DNA of 64,000 nucleotides, taken from contig NZ_BOML01000021.1 in NCBI RefSeq assembly GCF_016862175.1, positions 1 through 64,000 on the forward strand, in the 5' to 3' direction. Positions 6,001 to 13,126 of this stretch are shown one piece after another (the first letter of the stretch is position 1; every line of letters begins with the position of its first letter). Source of the stretch: Paractinoplanes durhamensis. Its GTDB lineage: Bacteria > Actinomycetota > Actinomycetes > Mycobacteriales > Micromonosporaceae. Made by a program: the position numbers and the translations under genes. Under the pieces are notes generated by a model, which was given only the letters and a program-made list of their open reading frames with translations, was not told where the DNA came from and did not search any database.

Positions 6001-8502
6001 GTGTTGCACGTGTCGAGCCCGCAGGAGCGCCTGGTGGCCCAGCTCGCCGCCATCCGGGAGTTGAGCGGCCTCAGCCTGCGTTCGCTCGCCCGGGAATCGG
6101 GGCTGAGCAGCTCCTCGCTGTCGCGTTACTTGACCGGCCGGCTCGTTCCGCCGTGGGAGGCAGTTGTCGCGCTGTGCCGAGTGGTCGGCCGTGACCCCCG
6201 GCCGCTGCGGGCGGTCTGGGCCGAGGCCACCAAGGCCGGCGCCGCACCCGCTCCACGGCGCAACGATCTGCCCGCCGACCTGTTCGACTTCACCGGGCGC
6301 GAGGCGGAAGCCGGGCAGATCGAAGAGCTGTTGCGGACGACCGGCGCGGCCTGTGTCGACGGCATGGCGGGGGTCGGCAAGACCAGCCTGGCCCTGCACG
6401 TGGCGCACCGGCTGGCCGCGGCCTACCCGGACGGCGGCCGCTACCTCGACCTGCAGGGTTTCACGCCGGGCCAGGAGCCGCTCGAACCGCAGGCCGCCCT
6501 CGCCCGGCTGCTGGCCGGCCTCGACCTCACGCACCTGCCACCCGGCGCCGCCGAACGGGCCGCGCTGTGGCGATCGGAGCTGTCCCGCCGCCGCGCGCTC
6601 GTGGTGCTGGACAACGCCGCCGACGCCGAACAGGTCCGCCCGCTGCTCCCCGGCGCCGGGAAGTCAGCCGTCCTGATCACCAGCCGCAACCGCCTGGTCA
6701 GCCTGGACGGCGTGCCGCCGGTGTCGCTGGCGCCGCTGACGGACGACGATGCGGCCACCCTCTTCGCCCGCGCAGCCGGGCTGGCCCCGGCGGACTCCGG
6801 TCGTGCGGCCGGGTCGGCGCTCGGCAGTACCGCTCCGCCCGCCGGGCTGACCCCGGGGGACTCCGGTCGTGCGGCCGGGTCGGCGCTCGGCAGTACCGCT
6901 CCGCCCGCCGGGCTGACCCCGGGGAACTCCGGTCGTGCGGCCACCGGCCCGGCCCCTGGCGGCGCCGCTCGGGCCGCCGGTGAGCCTGGTCGCGGTGGTG
7001 GGCTTGCGCACGGCGAGGAGGAAGCGATCGGTCTGGTGTTGCGGCAATGCGGTGGGTTGCCGCTGGCGCTGCGGATGGCGGGGGCCCGGCTTCGCCACCG
7101 GCCCGGCTGGACGGTGGCCGTGCTGGCCGAGCGGCTGCGTGACAACGCCGGTCGGTTCGATGCCGTCTTCGGGATGTCGCTGCAGCAGCTCGACGCCGGT
7201 TCTCGCCGTGTGTTTCGGCTGCTCGGCGTGCTGCCGGGGGCCGACTTCGAGGCCGGCGTCGCGGCCGCGCTCGCCGATCTGCCGCCGGCCCAGGTCGAGG
7301 CGATCCTCGACGAGCTGATCGACGCCCACCTGGTGCAGGAGACCGTGCCCGGGCGCTACCGGATGCACGACCTGATCCGCCGCTACGCCGCGGACCTCGC
7401 CGCCGAGGAGGAGCCGCGGGCGGACGACGCGGTGCGTCGCGCGGTCGGCCATTATCTGGCGCAGGCCGTCACCCACGACCGGATCCTGCCGTCGCCGCAG
7501 CGGCCCCGGCCCGACCCGGGCGACCCGGCGCTGGCGATGGCCTGGTTCGATCTCGAATACGTCAACCTGGTCGCCGCCTTCGACGCGGCGATACGGCTCG
7601 GCGCCGACGAGGTCGTGGCCGAGCTCCCGCAGGCCATGCGGGTCTGGTTCTTCCGGCACCGCGGCACCGACGACCAGGTGCACATGCTCGAGGCCGCCGT
7701 GTCCGCCGCCGAACGGCTGGACACAGGCCTCGGCATCACTGCGGCTCCAGGGGAGGGCGGCGCTGCTGCAGCTCCGGATGAGGGCGGTGCTGCGGGTTCG
7801 GGCGAGGGCGGTGCTGGTTGGCGTTCGGGTGAGGGCGGCGCTGGGCCTTCGGGTGAAGACAGCGGGCGGCGAGTTGCCTCGCTTCTCGTGGAGCTTGGCT
7901 TTGCCTATGCGGCGGCGGGTCGGCTGACCGAAGCGCTCGGTGCTTACGAACGGGTCGAGCCTGGCGACGGTCTGGCGGCCGCGGTGGCGTTGCGGATCGG
8001 GTTTGTGCGGCGGGATCTCGGTGAACTTGTGGCGGCTCGGGCTGACTTTCGGCGGGCCCGGGCGCAGTTTGCGGAGCTGGGGAATCGGGCCGGGGAGTCG
8101 CAGGCGCTTGCCTTCGAGGGCTGGGTGGCGCTGCGCCTCGGCGATCGGGCGGAGGCGGTGGAGTTGGCTCGTGCCTCGATCGCGCTTGCCGACGGGCCGG
8201 CTCGGATCACCGGGCTGGTGACGCTCGGGGTGGCGCTGGCGGTGGACGACCGGGCCGAATCGCTGCGTGTTCTGGGTGCGGCACTGAGCTTGGCCGAGCA
8301 GCACGACCTTCGGCACAACCAAGCCTGGTGTCACAACGGGCTGGGTGTCGCGCTGCGGATGGCCGGCTCGCCCGCGGAGGCCCTGCGGCATCACGAAAAG
8401 GCGCTGGAGCTGCTGAAACCGCTCAACGAGGTGCAGCTGGAGATCGACTGCCGGCGCGAGTACGAGGAGACCCGCCGGGCGGCGGGACTTCTCGACGGAT
8501 AG
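6001..8502 (+). CDS. XRE-type HTH / STAND ATPase / TPR transcriptional regulator
   Basis: 833 residues in three parts. A Cro/C1-type HTH (about 10-60, SLRSLARESGLSSSSLSRYLTG) is followed by an NB-ARC-type STAND NTPase with P-loop GMAGVGKTS (about 121-129) and Walker B-like ALVVLDNA (about 200-207), then C-terminal TPR-like helices (about 480-833). The build resembles AfsR-class regulators without the SARP DNA-binding domain. Start: GTG at 6001 with GGGACGGGAC upstream; TTG 6004 and GTG 6010 are alternatives. Two in-frame low-complexity expansions interrupt the protein: a 22-residue tandem repeat after the NTPase core and a Gly/Glu-rich GEGGA-type stretch (DNA 7740-7862). Target genes unknown; the divergent AhpD-like operon is the obvious candidate. 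Confidence 0.82.
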   Translation: MLHVSSPQERLVAQLAAIRELSGLSLRSLARESGLSSSSLSRYLTGRLVPPWEAVVALCRVVGRDPRPLRAVWAEATKAGAAPAPRRNDLPADLFDFTGREAEAGQIEELLRTTGAACVDGMAGVGKTSLALHVAHRLAAAYPDGGRYLDLQGFTPGQEPLEPQAALARLLAGLDLTHLPPGAAERAALWRSELSRRRALVVLDNAADAEQVRPLLPGAGKSAVLITSRNRLVSLDGVPPVSLAPLTDDDAATLFARAAGLAPADSGRAAGSALGSTAPPAGLTPGDSGRAAGSALGSTAPPAGLTPGNSGRAATGPAPGGAARAAGEPGRGGGLAHGEEEAIGLVLRQCGGLPLALRMAGARLRHRPGWTVAVLAERLRDNAGRFDAVFGMSLQQLDAGSRRVFRLLGVLPGADFEAGVAAALADLPPAQVEAILDELIDAHLVQETVPGRYRMHDLIRRYAADLAAEEEPRADDAVRRAVGHYLAQAVTHDRILPSPQRPRPDPGDPALAMAWFDLEYVNLVAAFDAAIRLGADEVVAELPQAMRVWFFRHRGTDDQVHMLEAAVSAAERLDTGLGITAAPGEGGAAAAPDEGGAAGSGEGGAGWRSGEGGAGPSGEDSGRRVASLLVELGFAYAAAGRLTEALGAYERVEPGDGLAAAVALRIGFVRRDLGELVAARADFRRARAQFAELGNRAGESQALAFEGWVALRLGDRAEAVELARASIALADGPARITGLVTLGVALAVDDRAESLRVLGAALSLAEQHDLRHNQAWCHNGLGVALRMAGSPAEALRHHEKALELLKPLNEVQLEIDCRREYEETRRAAGLLDG
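6781..6942 (+). repeat. 66-bp in-frame tandem repeat inside the STAND regulator
   Basis: Copies at 6781-6846 and 6847-6912 are nearly identical, with a partial third copy at 6913-6942. Each codes for 22 residues beginning L(A/T)P and ending PPAG. The length is a multiple of three, so copy-number change would not break the frame. Confidence 0.9.
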
Positions 8503-8562
8503 CGGCCCATCAAGCGGCAGGCGCCGGGGACGGTGTCGGGTGGTGGGGAGGCGTACCCGTAC

Positions 8563-9171
8563 CTATCGCAAGAATCCCTTCGCTAGATCGCGCGCCTCGG
8601 CGTGGGCCAGACGCCTGCCCTCGGCGGCGTCGGCGGTGACCAGGTTGGGGCGGAAGTGGACGCTGCGGATGTCGTCGATGCCGGCCCAGCGCAGCCAGTC
8701 CTCGAGGTACGGCACCTGGGAATCGGTGCCGAAGGCGGGGTATACCGCGCTCGTGTAGATGACCGCTGCGCGTTTGCCCTGCAGCAAGCCGCGGTAGCCG
8801 TCGGCCGGGTCGAAGCCGAAGACCAGGCCGGGCTGGCTGATGACGTCGATGAACTGCTTGAGGATGTACGGGATTCCGGCGTTCCACATCGGCACGCTGA
8901 ACACGTATCGGTCGGCGGCGTCGAAACGGTGGAACGTGGCTACCGCGGCGTCCCAGGCGGGGCTGTGGGGTTCGGCGCCGGCGAAGACGGCCATCTTGGC
9001 GGCGGCCGCCTCGGGGCCGAACGCCGGGAGGGTGCCGTCCCACAGGTCGTACTCCTCGATCGGAACCTCCGGTGACCCCGCGCGGACCGTGTCGAGGAAG
9101 GTGGTGGCGATGGCCCGTGACTCGGAGGCCTCGCCGCGGGGTGAGGCCGAGATGTGCAGGACGGTGGTCAT
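8563..9171 (-). CDS. FMN-dependent NADH:azo/quinone oxidoreductase (AzoR-like)
   Basis: 202-residue flavodoxin-fold enzyme expected to reduce quinones or azo compounds with NAD(P)H. The N-terminal FMN phosphate loop reads HISASPRGEASES (about 6-18); the FMN-ring motif is SVPMWNAGIPYILKQFID (about 92-109), diagnostic for the AzoR family. Length equals that of E. coli AzoR. It is divergent from a MarR regulator with two palindromic sites in the shared promoter, so induction by quinone or electrophile stress through that MarR protein is likely. Confidence 0.9.
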   Translation of the reverse strand: MTTVLHISASPRGEASESRAIATTFLDTVRAGSPEVPIEEYDLWDGTLPAFGPEAAAAKMAVFAGAEPHSPAWDAAVATFHRFDAADRYVFSVPMWNAGIPYILKQFIDVISQPGLVFGFDPADGYRGLLQGKRAAVIYTSAVYPAFGTDSQVPYLEDWLRWAGIDDIRSVHFRPNLVTADAAEGRRLAHAEARDLAKGFLR

Positions 9172-9188
9172 GGCGACTCCTTAAAGAA

Positions 9189-9230
9189 TGCGTGCGCACG
9201 CACATTATTAGATCGATGCGTGCGCACGCA
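9189..9230. promoter_or_regulatory. Two identical 14-bp palindromes, MarR operators
   Basis: The perfect palindrome TGCGTGCGCACGCA occurs at 9189-9202 and 9217-9230, 28 bp centre to centre, in the 82-base gap between the azoreductase and marR genes. The placement over a divergent promoter and exact duplication support binding by the adjacent MarR protein, with repression of both genes. Confidence 0.85.
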
Positions 9231-9253
9231 CAAGAGTTGGGTAGGCTCTCGTG

Positions 9254-9679
9254 ATGAGCGACACCGATCCGGCCGCCTGGGCGGCGCTGCTGCGGGTGCA
9301 CGCGGCGCTGGTCCCGCTGATCGACCGCGAGTTGCAGGCCGCCTGCCGGCTGCCGCTCACCTGGTACGACGTGCTTCTGGAGCTGAACTCCGCGCCCGGC
9401 CGCCGGCTGAGCATGGGGGAGCTGGGCCAGGTGGCGGTGGTCAGCCGCACCCGCGCGAGCCGGGTGGTCGATCAGCTGGCCGACGCGGGTCTGGTCGCTC
9501 GCGAGGTCAATCCGGACGACCGTCGCTCCGCCTACGCGACGATCACCGAGGCGGGGCGGGATCGGCTGCGCGCCGCCGCCCCGGTCTATCTCGAGGCGAT
9601 CCGGCAGCACTTCACCTCGCGGATGACGGCCACCGAGGCGCGTACGGTCGCGGCCGCGCTGGGAAAGGTGCTCAATTAG
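9254..9679 (+). CDS. MarR-family transcriptional regulator
   Basis: 141 residues with a winged helix (about 52-105): LSMGELGQVAVVSRTRASRVVDQL recognition helix region and the wing VNPDDRRSAYATITEAG, typical of MarR. ATG at 9254 is taken; GTG at 9251 is in frame and possible. Predicted repressor of itself and the divergent azoreductase through the duplicated palindrome. A hydrolase gene follows after 50 bases and may be co-transcribed. Confidence 0.9.
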   Translation: MSDTDPAAWAALLRVHAALVPLIDRELQAACRLPLTWYDVLLELNSAPGRRLSMGELGQVAVVSRTRASRVVDQLADAGLVAREVNPDDRRSAYATITEAGRDRLRAAAPVYLEAIRQHFTSRMTATEARTVAAALGKVLN

Positions 9680-9729
9680 GGTCATCCGACCGATTCGGCG
9701 GCCGCGACCGGGTGGCAACCCTTGCCGGT

Positions 9730-10386
9730 ATGACCACGCCGACCCCGGTTCTCTTCATCCCCGGCCGCCGGCCGCACACCTCATGGCAGCCGTGGCGCGA
9801 CCTCTTCGAGGCCCGCGGATTCGCCCCGATCGAGCCCGGAGGGCCGGTCACGCCCCGAGGGCCGGTCACGCCCGGAGGGCCGGTCACGCCCGGAGGGCCG
9901 GGCGCGGCCGGTGAGCTGATCGAGCCCGGAGGGTCGGGTGCGCTGATCACGCCCGGTGAGCCGGCCGCTGGTCTCGGCGATGTCGCTGAGTACTACGCGC
10001 GGATCATCGCGGACCTGCCGGCCGCGCCGGTCATCGTCGGTCATGCGTTCGGCGGCCTGTTGACGCAGAAGCTGCTCTGCTCGGGCCTCGGCCGGGCCGG
10101 AGTCGCCATCAGCCCGGCTCCGTTCGTCGTGCCCGAGCCAGGAGAGGCGCCGATCGTCGACATCGCCAGTACTGCCCGCGGTCCGCTCCTGCTCATCTCC
10201 GGACAGCTGGACCAGGACGTGCCGGACGCGGTCACCCGGGCCACCTACCGGCTGTACGGTGACTCGGCCGCGACCACCGACCTGAAGCAGTTCGCCGACC
10301 GCGGCCATTCGCTGACCACCGACGCCGGGTGGCGTGCGGTCGCCGACTACGTTCTCGGCTGGCTGTGCCGGCAGGGCATCAAGTGA
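9730..10386 (+). CDS. Alpha/beta-hydrolase fold protein with Ala at the nucleophile position
   Basis: 218 residues. The family nucleophile elbow GxSxG reads GHAFG (104-108), so Ser is Ala106, while an acid (SGQLDQD, about 166-172) and a late His (GHS, about 194) are kept. Unless another residue serves, the protein would not be a serine hydrolase. Between strand/helix 1 and the elbow lies an in-frame 18-bp repeat coding Gly-Pro-Val-Thr-Pro units, absent from ordinary members. Downstream of marR on the same strand; its last 8 bases overlap the convergent tetR gene. Confidence 0.75.
   Translation: MTTPTPVLFIPGRRPHTSWQPWRDLFEARGFAPIEPGGPVTPRGPVTPGGPVTPGGPGAAGELIEPGGSGALITPGEPAAGLGDVAEYYARIIADLPAAPVIVGHAFGGLLTQKLLCSGLGRAGVAISPAPFVVPEPGEAPIVDIASTARGPLLLISGQLDQDVPDAVTRATYRLYGDSAATTDLKQFADRGHSLTTDAGWRAVADYVLGWLCRQGIK
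9841..9894 (+). repeat. 18-bp in-frame tandem repeat in the hydrolase gene
   Basis: Three consecutive 18-bp units GGGCCGGTCACGCCCGGA (one with a base change) at 9841-9858, 9859-9876 and 9877-9894, with degenerate flanking units on both sides. The repeat codes GPVTP(G/R). Confidence 0.9.
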
Positions 10387-10921
10387 AGATCCGTTCGCTG
10401 AATCGGGTCCATTCCCGCCACATGTCGATCGTGGGTTCGCGCAGCCAGTTGAGCTGGATGCCGTCCATGAACGAGTAGATCTCGACGGCCAATTCGCGAT
10501 CGTCGCCGAGCAACTCGGCCATCATCGTGGTGCCCGTGCGGAGCCGGTCGGCGAAGTACGCGTGGGCCGGGTGCGCCGGGTCGAGCGCCTCGGCGGCCAG
10601 CACGGTGTAGAGCCGGACGATCTCCGGCTGGCCGAGGTTGCGCCGGACGATGCTGTCCAGGATCTCCCGCGGGGAGAGCCCGGCGGCATTGTCGAGGATG
10701 ACCGCGTTGTCCCGCTCGTCGCGCAGGGCCAGCACGTCCAGCAGCAGCTGCTCCTTGGAGCCGACGTGGTGCAGGACGCCGGCCCGGGTCAGCCCGGTGG
10801 CCTCGGCGAGCGCCTTGATCGAGAAGCGGTGGTAGCCGATCCGGGCGATCAGTGCGGTCGCCTCGTCGACGAGCTGTGCGCGGCGCACGTCCGCGGTCAG
10901 CCGTACCCGCTTGACGGTCAT
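10379..10921 (-). CDS. TetR-family repressor next to the GH3 operon
   Basis: 180 residues; N-terminal TetR HTH (about 10-57) with FSIKALAEATGLTRAGVLHHVGSKEQLL. The C-terminal ligand domain has no recognisable specificity. ATG at 10921 is chosen over upstream in-frame codons because the operator-like dyad lies just before it. Divergent from the GH3 gene; most likely represses it and itself. Its 3' end overlaps the hydrolase gene by 8 bases. Confidence 0.88.
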   Translation of the reverse strand: MTVKRVRLTADVRRAQLVDEATALIARIGYHRFSIKALAEATGLTRAGVLHHVGSKEQLLLDVLALRDERDNAVILDNAAGLSPREILDSIVRRNLGQPEIVRLYTVLAAEALDPAHPAHAYFADRLRTGTTMMAELLGDDRELAVEIYSFMDGIQLNWLREPTIDMWREWTRFSERIFT

Positions 10922-10942
10922 GGAAAGGATCGTAAACTCCAT

Positions 10943-10966
10943 CTTACCTACACTGGTGTCGGTAAG
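10943..10966. promoter_or_regulatory. 24-bp dyad between tetR and the GH3 genes
   Basis: CTTACC-T-ACAC-TG-GTGT-C-GGTAAG is a near-perfect palindrome with only one mismatched pair outside the central TG. It lies 21 bases before the tetR ATG and 10 bases before the GH3 ATG, the position expected for a TetR operator that controls both. Confidence 0.85.
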
Positions 10967-10976
10967 GGGATTTGCG

Positions 10977-13103
10977 ATGACGACCTTCGATAACGCGGTG
11001 CAGCGGGTACGGGCCGGGGCGGACCTCGCCGCCGAGACCGACGCCCTGCTGGCCGAGCTCACCGCGGCCGAGAAGCTCTGGCTGCTCGACGGCGACGACG
11101 ACTTCTGGCCGGGCATGGCCGAGATGGCGGCCGGCTACAACCTGCGGCCGATCGTGATGGGCGCCGTCGACCGGCTCGGCCTGCCCGGCCTGCGGTTCAG
11201 CGACGGCCCGCGCGGCGTGGTGATGGGCGCCTCGACCGCGTTCCCGGTCTCGATGGCCCGCGGCGCCACCTGGGACCTCGGCCTGGAGGAGCGGGTCGGC
11301 ATCGCGATCGGCCGGGAGATGCGGGCCCAGGGGGCGAACTTCTTCGGCGGCGTCTGCATCAACCTGCCGCGGCATCCGGCCTGGGGCCGCGTCCAGGAGA
11401 CGTACGGCGAGGACCCGCTGCTGCTCGGCGAGTTCGGCGCCGCCCTGGTCCGCGGGGTGCAGCGCAACGCGATGGCGGTGGCCAAGCACTACGCGCTCAA
11501 CAGCATGGAGAACGCCCGCTTCTCGGTGGACGTGACCGCCGACGAGGCCACCCTGCACGAGGTGTTCCTGCCGCACTTCCGCCGGGTCGTCGAGGAGGGC
11601 GTCGACGGCATCATGACCGCCTACAACTCGGTCAACGGCGAATGGGCCGGCCAGAACGAGGAGCTGATGGAGGGCATCCTGCGCGGCCGGTGGGGCTTCG
11701 CGGGGGTGACCGTCTCCGACTTCATCTTCGGCCTGCGCGACGCGCACGCCTCGCTGCGGGCCGGCCTCGACGTCGAGGAACCGTTCCGTCAGCAACGGGC
11801 AGAGCAATTAACCACCGCGGACGAGTACGTCGATCGGGCGGCCCGCCGCATCCTGCGCACCCAGCTGGCCTTCCACGCCCGTGACCTGGAGCCGGAGCCG
11901 TCCGCCGCGGTCGTGTTCGGGGCCGAGCACCGCGAACTGGCCCGGGAGGTCGCCCGCCGGTCGATGGTGCTGCTGACGAATGACGGTTTACTTCCGCTCG
12001 ACGCGAGCGCGCTCGGCAGCGTCGCCGTCATCGGGCGTCTGGCGGCGACGGCCAACACCGGGGACCACGGGTCGTCGGACGTGCGGTCCCCGGCGGTGGT
12101 CACGGCGGTCGAGGGACTCACGGCCGCGCTCGACGGCGTACGCATCAAGCAGGTGACCGACGACGATGCGCAGGCCGCCGCGGAGGCCGCACGCGACGCC
12201 GACGTCGCGATCGTGGTGGTCGGCTACACCGCCGCCGACGAGGGTGAATACCTCGGCGCGGACACCATGGCCGACCCGGCGTTGCAGGCCCTGTTCCCGC
12301 CGGTGCCGGAGGGTGCCGCCGGCTTCGACCTGTCGCAGGCGGCGGCCACGATGGGCGGCGCGGCCGGCGGCGACCGGGCGAGCCTGCGGTTGCTCCCGGC
12401 CGACGTGGCGATGATCCGTTCGGTCGCCGCGGCGAACCCGCGCACCGTGGTGGTGATCGTGACGGCCGGCGCGGTGATCACCGAGGAGTGGCGCGACCAG
12501 GTGCCGGCTGTGCTGATCGGCTGGTACAGCGGGGTCGAGGGCGGCCACGCACTCGCCGACGTGCTGCTCGGCAAGGTCGACGCGGCGGGCCGGCTGCCGT
12601 ACTCGATCCCGGTGAGCGAGGAGCACCTGCCGTTCTTCGACCGCACGGCCACGAAGATCGAGTACGACCGGTGGTTCGGCCAGCGGCTTCTCGACCGGGA
12701 CGGGCACGCGGCCGCCTTCCCGCTCGGGTTCGGGTTGTCCTACACGACGTTCGGCCTCGGCGGCCTCGCGCTGGCGCCGGTCGGGGGCGAGAGCTTCACC
12801 GCCACGGTGGGCGTCACCAATACCGGTGACCGGGCCGGCCGCCACGTGGTTCAGCTCTATGGCGTGGTCGAGGCGGTGGACTTCCCGCGGCGGGTGCTGC
12901 TCGGCTTCGCGCCGGTCGTGCTGGCGGCGGGGGAGACGGCCGAGGTGACGGTGACCGGCTCGACCAGGCCGTTTCAGCGGTGGACCGCGGCCGGCTTCGT
13001 GCCCGCCGCCGACGAGGTCGTGGTCGAGGCGGCCGCCTTCGCCGGCGACCCCGCCGCATCTACCGCGCCGCTCCGGCTCCGGGGTAGGGTGACAGCGAAT
13101 TGA
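10977..13103 (+). CDS. GH3 beta-glycosidase, likely intracellular
   Basis: 708 residues with the GH3 N-terminal barrel, alpha/beta sandwich and C-terminal fibronectin-III-like domain. The catalytic nucleophile is predicted as Asp248 in GVTVSDFIFG; the usual substrate-binding KHYALN motif occurs about residue 170. The segment after the nucleophile is shorter than in typical GH3 enzymes. No signal peptide, so it probably cleaves imported oligosaccharides. Exact sugar (glucoside, xyloside or glucosaminide) cannot be deduced. First gene of an operon with the second GH3 enzyme, under the adjacent TetR dyad. Confidence 0.88.
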   Translation: MTTFDNAVQRVRAGADLAAETDALLAELTAAEKLWLLDGDDDFWPGMAEMAAGYNLRPIVMGAVDRLGLPGLRFSDGPRGVVMGASTAFPVSMARGATWDLGLEERVGIAIGREMRAQGANFFGGVCINLPRHPAWGRVQETYGEDPLLLGEFGAALVRGVQRNAMAVAKHYALNSMENARFSVDVTADEATLHEVFLPHFRRVVEEGVDGIMTAYNSVNGEWAGQNEELMEGILRGRWGFAGVTVSDFIFGLRDAHASLRAGLDVEEPFRQQRAEQLTTADEYVDRAARRILRTQLAFHARDLEPEPSAAVVFGAEHRELAREVARRSMVLLTNDGLLPLDASALGSVAVIGRLAATANTGDHGSSDVRSPAVVTAVEGLTAALDGVRIKQVTDDDAQAAAEAARDADVAIVVVGYTAADEGEYLGADTMADPALQALFPPVPEGAAGFDLSQAAATMGGAAGGDRASLRLLPADVAMIRSVAAANPRTVVVIVTAGAVITEEWRDQVPAVLIGWYSGVEGGHALADVLLGKVDAAGRLPYSIPVSEEHLPFFDRTATKIEYDRWFGQRLLDRDGHAAAFPLGFGLSYTTFGLGGLALAPVGGESFTATVGVTNTGDRAGRHVVQLYGVVEAVDFPRRVLLGFAPVVLAAGETAEVTVTGSTRPFQRWTAAGFVPAADEVVVEAAAFAGDPAASTAPLRLRGRVTAN

Positions 13104-13126
13104 AACTAACTTTCGTCTAGTGAGAG

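Noticed and set aside
6664..8394. Minus-strand open frame of 576 codons opposite the STAND regulator
   Set aside because: Low-complexity His/Arg/Pro-rich shadow without start context or domains.
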